This document shows positions 1-7,035 of a DNA stretch of 9,238 nt, in pieces. Every line of letters begins with the position of its first letter. Position 1 is the first letter of the stretch. The notes beneath the pieces are model-generated. The model worked only from the letters and a program-made list of their open reading frames with translations. It had not been told where the DNA came from and searched no databases. The translations under genes were made by a program, and so were the position numbers. Source of the stretch: JBBQHX01 sp035306065 (GTDB taxonomy: Bacteria; Gemmatimonadota; Gemmatimonadetes; Gemmatimonadales; Gemmatimonadaceae); contig DATGOL010000069.1 in NCBI GenBank assembly GCA_035306065.1, positions 1 through 9,238 on the forward strand, read 5' to 3'.

Positions 1-1
1 G

Positions 2-886
2 GACGCACTCGTGGCCGAGATGGACGCAATGGGATTGCGGACCTTGGTGAACCTGAGCGGGGGTTCCGGCGAACGACTTGCCGCGCAGGTTCGCAATGCG
101 AACTCGAAGTATCCCGGTCGTTTTGCGGTGTTCGCGAACATTGACTTCAACACCATTGACCAGCCGGATTTCGGCCGGCGTGCGGCAGCACAGTTGGAGA
201 GGGATGTGCGCGAGGGCGGCGCCGTTGGACTCAAGATCTTCAAGAACCTCGGCATGGATACATACTGGCCCGACGGTTCACGAGTGCGCACGGATGATGA
301 GCGCCTGGCGCCGATCTGGGATATGGCCGGACGGTTGGGGATTCCGGTACTGATCCACACCGCAGAGCCGCCGGCCTTCTTCCAGCCGGTGGATGAACAT
401 AACGAGCGCTATCTCGAGCTCTTCATGTTCCCCTCGCGAGCTCGTCCGGCGGACAAGTACCCGCCGTTCGATTCATTGATGGCCGAGCAGCATCGGATGT
501 TCCGAAATCATCCGAATACCGCGTTCATCAGTGCGCATCTGTCGTGGCTAGGGCAGGACCTGCAGCGCCTGGGCAATCTTCTGGACAGCATTCCGAACAT
601 GTACGTAGAGGTTGCTGCTGCGCTGTACGAGATCGGGAGGCAGCCGAAGGCAGGACGCGAGTTCTTCATCAAGTACCAGGACCGCATCCTGATGGGCAAG
701 GATACCTTCGGCGGGCAGGATGAGTTTGCGGTGTATTTTCGAATCCTGGAGAGTGCCGACGAGTACTTCCCCTGGTACAGGAAGCGTCATGCGTTCTGGG
801 GGATGTACGGGCTGGCGCTGCCGGATGAAGTACTGCAGAAGGTGTACTTCGAGAATGCGGCGATACTGGTGCCGGGGATAAGATGA
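2..886 (+). CDS. Amidohydrolase-family (amidohydrolase 2-like) metal-dependent hydrolase, 5' truncated by the window edge
   Basis: The reading frame is open to the first base, so the N-terminal part (including the HxH metal motif expected in strand 1) lies outside the window. A GTG at 11 is in frame but falls inside conserved-looking sequence and is unlikely to be the start. Visible TIM-barrel signatures are GLKIFKNLG (about 233-259), a strand with a candidate metal-binding His in IPVLIHTAEP (His at 356-358, Glu at 365-367), a second His in FISAHLSW (His at 536-538) and a late Asp in ILMGKDTFG (Asp at 701-703). This order of H, H and D fits the PF04909 amidohydrolase 2 family, which hydrolyses or decarboxylates small ring or carboxylate substrates. 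The substrate cannot be predicted. The usual late GSD motif reads GKD here. The family call is fairly sure; the function is unknown. The stop codon is followed closely by a strong hairpin. Confidence 0.85.
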   Translation, partial: DALVAEMDAMGLRTLVNLSGGSGERLAAQVRNANSKYPGRFAVFANIDFNTIDQPDFGRRAAAQLERDVREGGAVGLKIFKNLGMDTYWPDGSRVRTDDERLAPIWDMAGRLGIPVLIHTAEPPAFFQPVDEHNERYLELFMFPSRARPADKYPPFDSLMAEQHRMFRNHPNTAFISAHLSWLGQDLQRLGNLLDSIPNMYVEVAAALYEIGRQPKAGREFFIKYQDRILMGKDTFGGQDEFAVYFRILESADEYFPWYRKRHAFWGMYGLALPDEVLQKVYFENAAILVPGIR

Positions 887-897
887 GGGGTGAATAA

Positions 898-930
898 CGA
901 GAAGCGCCGGCCATTGGCCGGCGCTTCTCG
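898..930. terminator. Perfect 15-bp hairpin between convergent genes, probable bidirectional terminator
   Basis: Bases 898-912 pair perfectly with 916-930 around a 3-base ATT loop, giving a GC-rich stem. It starts 12 bases after the amidohydrolase stop and lies 54 bases beyond the end of the convergent DUF5916 gene. On the + strand it is followed by only TTT, and on the - strand by TTATT, so the classical U-tract is weak both ways. Its position between two converging genes supports a shared terminator or 3'-end stabiliser. Confidence 0.75.
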
Positions 931-983
931 TTTGCATGGTCGGTGTCGGGTGCGAGTCGCGCTGCTTCGCACCGTTGACATCC

Positions 984-3245
984 TTACCAGCGAAGCTGGT
1001 AGGCAAGCTTCATGAAGAGGCCGTCAGCCATGCGCTCCATCCCGCTGAACCGGAAAGCTTCTGCGTCATTCAGCGTTGCACCATAGCCCAGGTAGGCCAC
1101 CGTGCCTGGCGTCGGCTCGTAGGCGGCCAGCAGGTCAACGCGCAGACCGTTCAGTTCGGACGGGCCTGCTGCAGTAGTGCCGAGAAAAAGCTGCTCACCG
1201 GTAATGGCATCGCGCAGTTCAGCGCGGCGCTCTGCACGGTATTCACCCAGCGCCCGCAGGAAGAACGATCGCGTGGGCTGGTACTCAACCAGGGCGCGGG
1301 GGATGATCGTTCGCGCGAATTCACTGCCGTCTCGATCACGCCTCAGAACTTCGTATGCGCCAGTGAGGAACATGCGGATTGCATGAGTCGGGCGCAGGGT
1401 AAGGTCCATGCTTACGGAGCGATTCAGGCCTCGCGAGCCTTCGTGGAAAATCGCCACCCTCGCCTGCTCAACCTCCAGCTCTGCATCAAACCGCTGGTAG
1501 GTTGGCGTCTGAACGCTCAACTGGAGCGACGGGCCAGCCACCTCATCCAGTGGCAAATAGGGCACGAAGGCGCCGCCCTGCTGCTTTGAAAGATCGGCGT
1601 AATCCGCCTGGTTCAGCTCCACGAACTGGTGCGCCACTCTTCCCTCAACCTGCCAGCCGCCGCGCAGCCGGACGGTAGTGTTGACGCTCTCATCGCCCTC
1701 GAGTGGGGCGCCCGGAAAATTCGAGTGCTCCCAGATCCGGTTCAGCCCGAAGAATCCCTGAACCGTCTCGACAAGGGCACCGCGTTCGCCGTACCACGTG
1801 AGGCGGTTGAACGCGCGACCACTCACCACTCCACTTCGGTTCACGAACCCTGCGTCCGAGCGGAAGTCTTCCGCCACACCGTTCAGGCTGTAGTTGAAGC
1901 CCCAGCTGCGCCCCGTCCGGTCAACTTCCGCGCGCCAGAGTGGGCTCGCATTCGCGCTACCGAGCACGTCCTTCGTCCAGGACGCACCAAGCTGCGCCTC
2001 GGCGTAGTACATGCGCCCGAACACGTGCCTCACGTCTGCCGCTGCCACACGATTGTAAAGGTCGCCCTCCAGCTCTGTGCGATCAGTGAGCACAAGGCCG
2101 GCACTCGAGCTCGTACCCAGGTCGGTGCGCAATCGCGTCACGTTGAACAGCGCGTCGCTGGCGCCGTTCATACCGTCGTCAACGGCCGTAAGGTGTGCGA
2201 TACCCAGCCTCCCCACCTTTCCCGTAACCTTTCCGCCGGCAATCGGCTGTGCAATCCGGCGGGTATACACCAGCTGGTTGGGCGCAGCGAAAAGCTCGAT
2301 ACCCTCAAGAAAGAAGGGACGCTTCTCCTCGAAGAACAGCGCGAACCGCTCGTTCACCGTTACCTGGGACGCGTCTGCTTCAACCTGGCTGAAGTCCGGG
2401 TTGATGGTTGCGTCCAGCGACACGCTGGAGAAGCCGAAGCGCAGGTTGGCACCCACCTCGACATCCGGATCTTCCCTGCTGAACTCTGCGGTGATCGGGT
2501 TGCGCGATCCGTTGATGGCAGTGGTCAGGAACGGCTGTGCCTCCACCACGACGCCGCGCTCCAGGTCATGCAGCCCGGTGATGGTGCCTGCCTGACGAAG
2601 GAAGCTCGCGTTCGCCCTGCGAACATCAGTCCAGGAGTCTGTGTAGCCTGTTCGCTGCACCTTGCGCTCAATCTGCAGCCCCCAGGTCTGTTGGGCGTCA
2701 CTCGGAAAGCGCAGGCTCTTGAAGGGAATGCGGATCTCGAGCTCGTATCCGGTGCTCGTTATGCGCCCCGCAGACTCGAACACGTAGTCAGGGCTGTCGT
2801 CAACACTGCCCCCGAACATCCGTCCCGCCGTGGCTGCTCCCTCCGTACGCACACCGTCCGTCTGCACCCCAATCGCGTTGGCGCCGAAGAAGAACGCGCG
2901 CCGGCGATCGTTGAACGTGTCCAGGTACAGAAGGATGTGGTCTTCGTTCCCGATGTTGTCCCGGTCTGCACGCGTTGCGCGAATCGACTGCGGCTGGCTG
3001 TCGTACGCCCGCACGCCGAAGTGGATGGCGTCTGGCGCATACCACACCAGCACCTCCGTTCGCTCCTCGGCAGGCCGGCCGTCTATCGGCTCCGACTGCC
3101 GGAAGTCCGTAAGCATGGCGGCACGCGACCACACGGCCTCATCCAGCACGCCGTCCACCACAACGGCTGCCTCGACTCTTGGAATCTCCACCGAAGGCTG
3201 CGGCAGGACGGCCTGCGCCTGGAGTAGTGCAAACAGAAAGTTCAC
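984..3245 (-). CDS. Outer-membrane protein with CBM9-like N-terminal domain and DUF5916 beta-barrel
   Basis: The protein is 753 aa from a GTG start. A short hydrophobic leader (MNFLFALLQAQA) ends in an AQA-like cleavage site. Residues about 20-225 resemble the carbohydrate-binding family 9-like domain (VDGVLDEAVW at 30-39; IRIPFKSLRF at 171-180). Residues about 230-753 match the DUF5916 family, with hallmark strings TINPDFSQVEAD (280-291) and FFEEKRPFFLEGIELF (304-319). They then show alternating beta-strand sequence ending in a C-terminal aromatic (LAYQLRW), typical of outer-membrane barrels. The role is unknown; such proteins are often near transport or peptidase genes. The start is a choice. 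The longest frame begins with ATG at 3332, and a GTG at 3302 has AGGAG upstream. However, the extra 29 codons have poor third-position G+C (13 of 29), and the 3245 GTG overlaps the stop of an upstream ORF as GTGA. The leader lacks the usual positive charge, which leaves some doubt about the start. Confidence 0.85.
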   Translation of the reverse strand: MNFLFALLQAQAVLPQPSVEIPRVEAAVVVDGVLDEAVWSRAAMLTDFRQSEPIDGRPAEERTEVLVWYAPDAIHFGVRAYDSQPQSIRATRADRDNIGNEDHILLYLDTFNDRRRAFFFGANAIGVQTDGVRTEGAATAGRMFGGSVDDSPDYVFESAGRITSTGYELEIRIPFKSLRFPSDAQQTWGLQIERKVQRTGYTDSWTDVRRANASFLRQAGTITGLHDLERGVVVEAQPFLTTAINGSRNPITAEFSREDPDVEVGANLRFGFSSVSLDATINPDFSQVEADASQVTVNERFALFFEEKRPFFLEGIELFAAPNQLVYTRRIAQPIAGGKVTGKVGRLGIAHLTAVDDGMNGASDALFNVTRLRTDLGTSSSAGLVLTDRTELEGDLYNRVAAADVRHVFGRMYYAEAQLGASWTKDVLGSANASPLWRAEVDRTGRSWGFNYSLNGVAEDFRSDAGFVNRSGVVSGRAFNRLTWYGERGALVETVQGFFGLNRIWEHSNFPGAPLEGDESVNTTVRLRGGWQVEGRVAHQFVELNQADYADLSKQQGGAFVPYLPLDEVAGPSLQLSVQTPTYQRFDAELEVEQARVAIFHEGSRGLNRSVSMDLTLRPTHAIRMFLTGAYEVLRRDRDGSEFARTIIPRALVEYQPTRSFFLRALGEYRAERRAELRDAITGEQLFLGTTAAGPSELNGLRVDLLAAYEPTPGTVAYLGYGATLNDAEAFRFSGMERMADGLFMKLAYQLRW

Positions 3246-3481
3246 TGCGTGTATGTGTAGTAGAGCTCGAGGCTCGATTCGATCTTTTGGAAGACGGAAC
3301 ACTCCGCCTGCCGCTCCTGACAGCCGCGACATCTGATGCCAGCGCCTGGCCCCGATGTCGGCGGCTTCCAGCTGTGACTGCCGCCCGGCTCCATCCCGCC
3401 TTGCCGGTCAATCACAATACACTCGGGCTCGCCGCGATTGCAGCCACGGATGTCGAAATCCGGTTCCGCCACCCGTCGCAA
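3242..3481 (-). CDS. Small cysteine-containing hypothetical protein, translationally coupled to the DUF5916 gene
   Basis: This is a 79-codon frame whose TGA stop overlaps the GTG start of the DUF5916 gene by four bases (GTGA). I do not recognise the protein. It has five cysteines (14, 21, 51, 54, 61) arranged C-x6-C and, later, C-x2-C-x6-C, with a Gly/Pro-rich middle and a tyrosine-rich tail (LELYYTYTQ). There is no signal peptide and no membrane segment. About 70% of third codon positions are G or C. In the stretch where it overlaps the alternative extension of the next gene, its frame scores 23 of 30 against 13 of 29 for the other frame, which favours this frame as coding. The 5' end is uncertain: a TTG start at 3481 has GAGGGGG rather far upstream (about 14 bases), and GTG at 3472 or ATG at 3394 are alternatives. 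A metal-binding role is possible from the cysteines but is only a guess. Confidence 0.4.
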   Translation of the reverse strand: MRRVAEPDFDIRGCNRGEPECIVIDRQGGMEPGGSHSWKPPTSGPGAGIRCRGCQERQAECSVFQKIESSLELYYTYTQ

Positions 3482-3516
3482 CAGGGAGATCAGTACCCCC
3501 TCAACCGGAGTAAGCG

Positions 3517-3954
3517 ATGAAATCGGTAAACCCCTACCTGAACTTCGACGGCAACACGCTCGAAGCGTTCCAGTTCTACAAATCTGTGTTCGGCGGAGAC
3601 TTCGGCTTCATTGCCCGCTTTCGCGACCTCGGCGACAACATGGGAGCATCGGGCGACGAGTTGGACCGCATCGCGCACATCTCGCTCCCTATCGCGGAGA
3701 ACACTTTGCTGATGGGTACGGACCTGACGTCGTCCATGCCGGTAACGCTCAACCAGGGCAACAACTTCTACATCACGCTCGGCCCGGACGACAGAGCGGA
3801 GGCCGAACGCCTGTACGGCGCACTTTCGGCGGGTGGCGAGATCGAGATGGGCGGAGCGGAGACGGAATGGGCGGAGTACTACGCCTCATTCAGAGACAAG
3901 TTTGGCGTGCAGTGGATGATCAACTACGAGGGGAGCAAGCGGATGGCAGGATGA
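3517..3954 (+). CDS. VOC-superfamily (PhnB/glyoxalase-like) protein
   Basis: This 145-aa protein has the length and pattern of PhnB-like vicinal-oxygen-chelate proteins. The N-terminal strand and helix PYLNFDGNTLEAFQFYKSVFG (6-26) is typical of the first beta-alpha-beta module, AHISLPI (53-59) and LLMGTD (64-69) follow, and the C-terminal module ends in FGVQWMINY (129-137). The VOC fold pairs two such modules into a metal- or substrate-binding cup. PhnB-type members are often annotated 3-demethylubiquinone methyltransferase-like, but an enzymatic role is rarely proven, so no reaction is assigned. The ATG is set by GGAG at 3507-3510 with a 6-base spacer. The gene is divergent from the small ORF to its left, leaving only about 35 bases between the two starts, so any promoter must lie partly inside that ORF. 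The stop codon sits inside the left arm of a hairpin. Confidence 0.9.
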   Translation: MKSVNPYLNFDGNTLEAFQFYKSVFGGDFGFIARFRDLGDNMGASGDELDRIAHISLPIAENTLLMGTDLTSSMPVTLNQGNNFYITLGPDDRAEAERLYGALSAGGEIEMGGAETEWAEYYASFRDKFGVQWMINYEGSKRMAG

Positions 3955-3971
3955 CGTGGAGTCATCCTGCC
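3945..3971 (+). terminator. 11-bp perfect hairpin overlapping the VOC gene stop codon
   Basis: Bases 3945-3955 pair perfectly with 3961-3971 around a 5-base GTGGA loop. The left arm contains the last codons and the TGA (3952-3954) of the VOC gene. No T-run follows (GCCAACTGC), so it is a weak candidate for a classical intrinsic terminator, but its position at the exact gene end supports a termination or mRNA 3'-end role. Confidence 0.55.
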
Positions 3972-3987
3972 GCCAACTGCTGATGGC

Positions 3988-4055
3988 GTAGGCGACGGCA
4001 GCTAGTAACGCGATGCCCGGCCGGTAGCTCGTAACTGGTCGGGCATCTCGCCTAC
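3988..4055. terminator. Compound bulged hairpin at the 3' end of the korB operon
   Basis: An inner stem pairs 4012-4022 with 4037-4047 (11 bp with one G-T pair, loop of 14). An outer stem pairs 3988-3995 (GTAGGCGA) with 4048-4055 (TCGCCTAC), stacking directly on the right arm and leaving a 16-base bulge on the left. The right end reaches into the korB stop codon (4052-4054). It is probably the terminator of the leftward kor operon, and perhaps also of the rightward VOC gene. No T-run follows on either strand. Confidence 0.5.
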
Positions 4056-5194
4056 CTGTAGCTCTCCATCAGGCGATCCAGCGCCGCGCTGCCGGGGCAC
4101 AGCTCCTCGTAAGGCACCTCGGTAAGCGGGCGCAAGGATGTCATGTTCTGCTCGTGCATGTCCGCAAGTTCGGGATCTATGTAGAGCAGTCCCATTGCCA
4201 CCTCTCCTCGATCCTGCAGCGCGCGCACGTGAGCGTAGGCGCCGTCGCGGCTGGTTGGGTCATAGCCCGCGGGTACGTTCCGGAAGCGCACGACGCTGCC
4301 GTCGTGCATCATCACGGCCATCGGTTCGTCGCCCGTGCCCGATGCCGCGTCCGACCCTGGGGCCGCATGGCCGTTCGCGCCGGACGATGGTGAGACCCCA
4401 TTGCCGTTCGAACCGCCAGCACCGGACACCTCGATTGCCCTGCGGATGGGCACGAAGTCCACCGGCGACACGTCCTGCGCATGGTCACGCGTGTAGCGGT
4501 AGCTCTTGGTTGAGCCCGTGTGATCGTTAAAGGTGACGCAGGGCGAGATCACGTCCAGCAGCGCAAATCCATCGTGCGCAATGCCTGCCTTCAGCAATGG
4601 CACCAGGTGTTCCTTGTTGCCAGAGAATCCGCGTGCCACGAAGGTTGCGCCCAGCGTGAGCGCCAGGAGTACCGGGTCTATCGGACGTTGAACATTCGGC
4701 ACCCCGCGCTTCGACTTCGAGCCCACATCCGCCGAAGCGGAGAACTGCCCCTTCGTAAGGCCATACACGCCGTTGTTCTCCAGCACGTACAACAGGTTCA
4801 CATTGCGGCGTATCGCGTGACACAGCTGGCCGAGCCCGATGGAAAGCGAGTCGCCGTCACCGGAGATCCCGATGTAGATGAGATCCCTGTTCGCGGCATT
4901 GGCACCGGTGGCCATGGACGGCATTCGCCCATGCACGCTGTTGAAGCCGTGTGCCTCACGCAGGAAATACGTTGGCGTCTTGGAGGAGCATCCAATCCCG
5001 CTCAGCTTGGCCACGCGATAAGGCTCCACCTCCAGTTCCCAGAAAGCCTGAACGATTGCCGCGGTCACGGAGTCGTGCCCGCAGCCGGCACACAGCGTGG
5101 ACATTGCCCCTTCGTAGTCGCGTTTCGTGAGGCCGAGCGAGTTCTTCGGCAGCGCGGGGTGCCTTACGCCCGGCTTTCGTATCGAGAAGCTCAT
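4052..5194 (-). CDS. korB: 2-oxoacid:acceptor (ferredoxin-type) oxidoreductase, beta subunit
   Basis: This is the 380-aa ThDP- and [4Fe-4S]-binding subunit of a 2-oxoacid oxidoreductase. With KorA it converts a 2-oxoacid plus CoA to acyl-CoA and CO2, passing two electrons to iron-sulfur clusters in the cytoplasm. Cluster ligands are visible as Cys35 and Cys38 (CAGCGH), Cys69 (GIGCSS) and Cys219 (SPCVTFN), the four-cysteine pattern of the OFOR family. The ThDP/Mg motif begins GDGDS (112-116) and ends ENNGVYGLTKGQ (139-150). Residues about 257-290 are a Gly/Ser/Asn/Ala-rich low-complexity linker before a conserved-looking C-terminal part (VPAGYDPTSRDGAY, 307-320). The ATG overlaps the korA stop as ATGA, with a near-perfect GGAGGTGA ribosome site inside korA. 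It is the last gene of a three-gene operon. 2-oxoglutarate is the usual substrate of this subtype, but pyruvate-like or branched substrates cannot be excluded. Confidence 0.93.
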   Translation of the reverse strand: MSFSIRKPGVRHPALPKNSLGLTKRDYEGAMSTLCAGCGHDSVTAAIVQAFWELEVEPYRVAKLSGIGCSSKTPTYFLREAHGFNSVHGRMPSMATGANAANRDLIYIGISGDGDSLSIGLGQLCHAIRRNVNLLYVLENNGVYGLTKGQFSASADVGSKSKRGVPNVQRPIDPVLLALTLGATFVARGFSGNKEHLVPLLKAGIAHDGFALLDVISPCVTFNDHTGSTKSYRYTRDHAQDVSPVDFVPIRRAIEVSGAGGSNGNGVSPSSGANGHAAPGSDAASGTGDEPMAVMMHDGSVVRFRNVPAGYDPTSRDGAYAHVRALQDRGEVAMGLLYIDPELADMHEQNMTSLRPLTEVPYEELCPGSAALDRLMESYR

Positions 5195-7035
5195 ACCCTC
5201 ACCTCCATTCCGGCGAGAACTCCGCTCACGATCGTCTGCGCGCTCAGCGGCGTTCCGCCGTAGTCGCGCACGGAGAGTAACGCGTCGCGGCTCATTCCGG
5301 TCTCGAGCGCCAGGAGCGAACGCAGCTGCCCGTCCCTGTTCTGCTCCACCACGAACACGCGCTCATGCGCATCAATGAACTCCTTCACTGCAGCGGCAAA
5401 GGGGAATGCTCGAATGCGCATGTAATCCGCGTCAATGCCGCGCTCGTGCAGCAGGTCGCGCGCTTCGAGCATGGCCGCATGCGGACTGCCAAGTGCAATC
5501 AGCCCGATTGAACTTCCGCTCCCGTGAAAGTCCGGCGCAGGCAGATGCTCGGCCGCACCATTCACCTTCCGTGCAATTCGATCCACCACTTCCACGTACT
5601 CGGCAGCACCTTCGGTGTACGCGCCGTGCTTGTCGTGCCCCGAACCCCGGGCAAAGTAGGCGCCCTTCGGATGCACACCGGGCAATGTGCGAGCCGCAAT
5701 TCCATCGCCGTCTACGTCCAGGTAGCGCGAGAACTTCTGAATACGCTCCAGGTCCGCCGCGCTCAGCACCTTTCCGCGGTCCGGGCGGTAGTCATCGTTC
5801 CACTTCAACCGGCTACACATCCAGTCGTTCATCCCGATGTCGAGATCGGTGACAAGGAACACGGGTGTCTGGAAGCGATCTGCAGCATCGAAGGCCGCTA
5901 CGGCCAGGTAGAAGCACTCTTCGGGATTGGCCGGGAAGAGCGCAATGTGCTTCGTGTCGCCGTGTGAAAGGAACGCGATCGAAAGCAGGTCACCCTGCTG
6001 CGTGCGCGTTGGCATTCCCGTGGATGGTCCGGTACGCTGCACATCCACGAACACCGCCGGCACCTCGGCGTAGTAGGCGAGCCCTATGAACTCGCCCATG
6101 AGCGAAATGCCCGGGCCCGACGTGGGAGTGAATGCTCGCGCCCCGCACCACCCTGCACCAATCACGATGCCTGCCGCGGCCAGTTCATCCTCTGCCTGAA
6201 CGATGCACACGTTGCGGCGACCGGTTTCAGCGTTTTTTCGAAAGCGCTCGCAGTAGCCGCTGAACGCTTCCATGAGTGACGTTGAGGGCGTGATCGGATA
6301 CCACGCACCAACGGTGGCACCGGCGTAGACGCAACCTAACGCGGCGGCGCTGTTGCCGTCCATCAGGATGTGATCCCTGGTCTCGTCCATTGCCGACAGC
6401 CGAATGGGCAACGGACAGTCAAAATTCTCGCGCGCGTAATCGTATCCCAGGTGCAATGCGCGGAAGTTGGACTCGAGCACTGCCGGCTTTCGCGAGAACT
6501 TTGCCTCGATCATGGACTTCACCACTGCCAGATCGATGTCGAACAGTGCGACAAGCACGCCGGTGTAGGCAATGTTCTTCATCAGCGTGCGCTCGCGATC
6601 GCCTTCGAACGCTTCCACGCACATGCGGCCCAGCGGCGCCCCGAGAATGGTTACGTCATCGCGCAGCAGTTCCGGCGGAAGCGGCCATGAGGAATCGTGC
6701 AGCACCCACCCACCAGACTGAACGGCGGCGATGTCCTGCGCGAAGGTTGCAGGATTCATTGCCACAACCAGTTCCAGTTGCGATGGGCGCGCCGTGTAAC
6801 CGCGGCCGCTCACTCGTATCTCGTACCAGGTGGGAAGTCCCTGTATGTTCGATGGGAATACGTTCTTGCCGGTAACGGGAATTCCCATTCCGAAAATGGA
6901 CTGCATGAGCAGGCCATTGGCGCTGGCCGATCCTGTTCCATTTACCGTGCCGATGCGAAAGGCGAAGTCGTTCACTCGCACCGGCCGCTCGCGCGCCGGC
7001 TCATCCAGCTCCGGTGCAGTGGACATTGCGCTCAT
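5191..7035 (-). CDS. korA: 2-oxoacid:acceptor oxidoreductase, fused gamma-alpha subunit
   Basis: The 614-aa protein has the standard fused architecture. A gamma domain occupies about residues 25-205 (GTGSASANGLLMQSIF at 33-48), followed by the alpha pyrimidine-binding domain with the diagnostic YPITPST motif (246-252). A conserved loop RTGPSTGMPTRTQQGD (334-349) follows; its GMPTR arginine is, in characterised OFORs, placed to contact the 2-oxoacid carboxylate. A C-terminal domain (from about 505) contains IGLIALGSPHA and ends in a VVEQNRDGQL segment (562-571). There are no ferredoxin cysteine motifs, as expected, because the clusters are in KorB and the upstream partner. The ATG overlaps the TGA of the upstream gene by 4 bases (ATGA), and its own TGA overlaps korB in the same way, implying coupled translation and a stoichiometric complex. 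Family assignment is secure; substrate is not. Confidence 0.94.
   Translation of the reverse strand: MSAMSTAPELDEPARERPVRVNDFAFRIGTVNGTGSASANGLLMQSIFGMGIPVTGKNVFPSNIQGLPTWYEIRVSGRGYTARPSQLELVVAMNPATFAQDIAAVQSGGWVLHDSSWPLPPELLRDDVTILGAPLGRMCVEAFEGDRERTLMKNIAYTGVLVALFDIDLAVVKSMIEAKFSRKPAVLESNFRALHLGYDYARENFDCPLPIRLSAMDETRDHILMDGNSAAALGCVYAGATVGAWYPITPSTSLMEAFSGYCERFRKNAETGRRNVCIVQAEDELAAAGIVIGAGWCGARAFTPTSGPGISLMGEFIGLAYYAEVPAVFVDVQRTGPSTGMPTRTQQGDLLSIAFLSHGDTKHIALFPANPEECFYLAVAAFDAADRFQTPVFLVTDLDIGMNDWMCSRLKWNDDYRPDRGKVLSAADLERIQKFSRYLDVDGDGIAARTLPGVHPKGAYFARGSGHDKHGAYTEGAAEYVEVVDRIARKVNGAAEHLPAPDFHGSGSSIGLIALGSPHAAMLEARDLLHERGIDADYMRIRAFPFAAAVKEFIDAHERVFVVEQNRDGQLRSLLALETGMSRDALLSVRDYGGTPLSAQTIVSGVLAGMEVRV
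5199..5206 (-). promoter_or_regulatory. Strong ribosome binding site of korB inside the end of korA
   Basis: Read on the minus strand the site is GGAGGTGA, followed by four bases and the korB ATG (5194-5192). It is formed by the last sense codons of korA. It fixes the korB start and implies efficient re-initiation at the ATGA overlap. Confidence 0.7.

Noticed and set aside
1629..3227. 532-codon + strand frame opposite the DUF5916 gene
   Set aside because: The minus-strand product has clear CBM9/DUF5916 hallmarks and barrel-like strands; the + frame is rich in Arg, His, Val and Ala with no recognisable domain, the usual antisense shadow in GC-rich DNA.
3246..3332. N-terminal extension of the DUF5916 protein to ATG 3332
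   Set aside because: The extra 29 codons have low third-position G+C, no fitting ribosome site before the ATG, and lie within a better-looking small ORF in another frame. Kept as a stated alternative, not as the preferred start.
3401..3445. Possible promoter elements (TTGCCG, TACACT, or TATTGT on the other strand) between the VOC gene and the DUF5916 pair
   Set aside because: Spacings and matches are poor on both strands, and the stretch probably lies inside the small coding frame.
4520..5263. 247-codon + strand frame opposite korB and the end of korA
   Set aside because: It is antisense to the CAGCGH and GDGD regions of KorB and has no domain resemblance.
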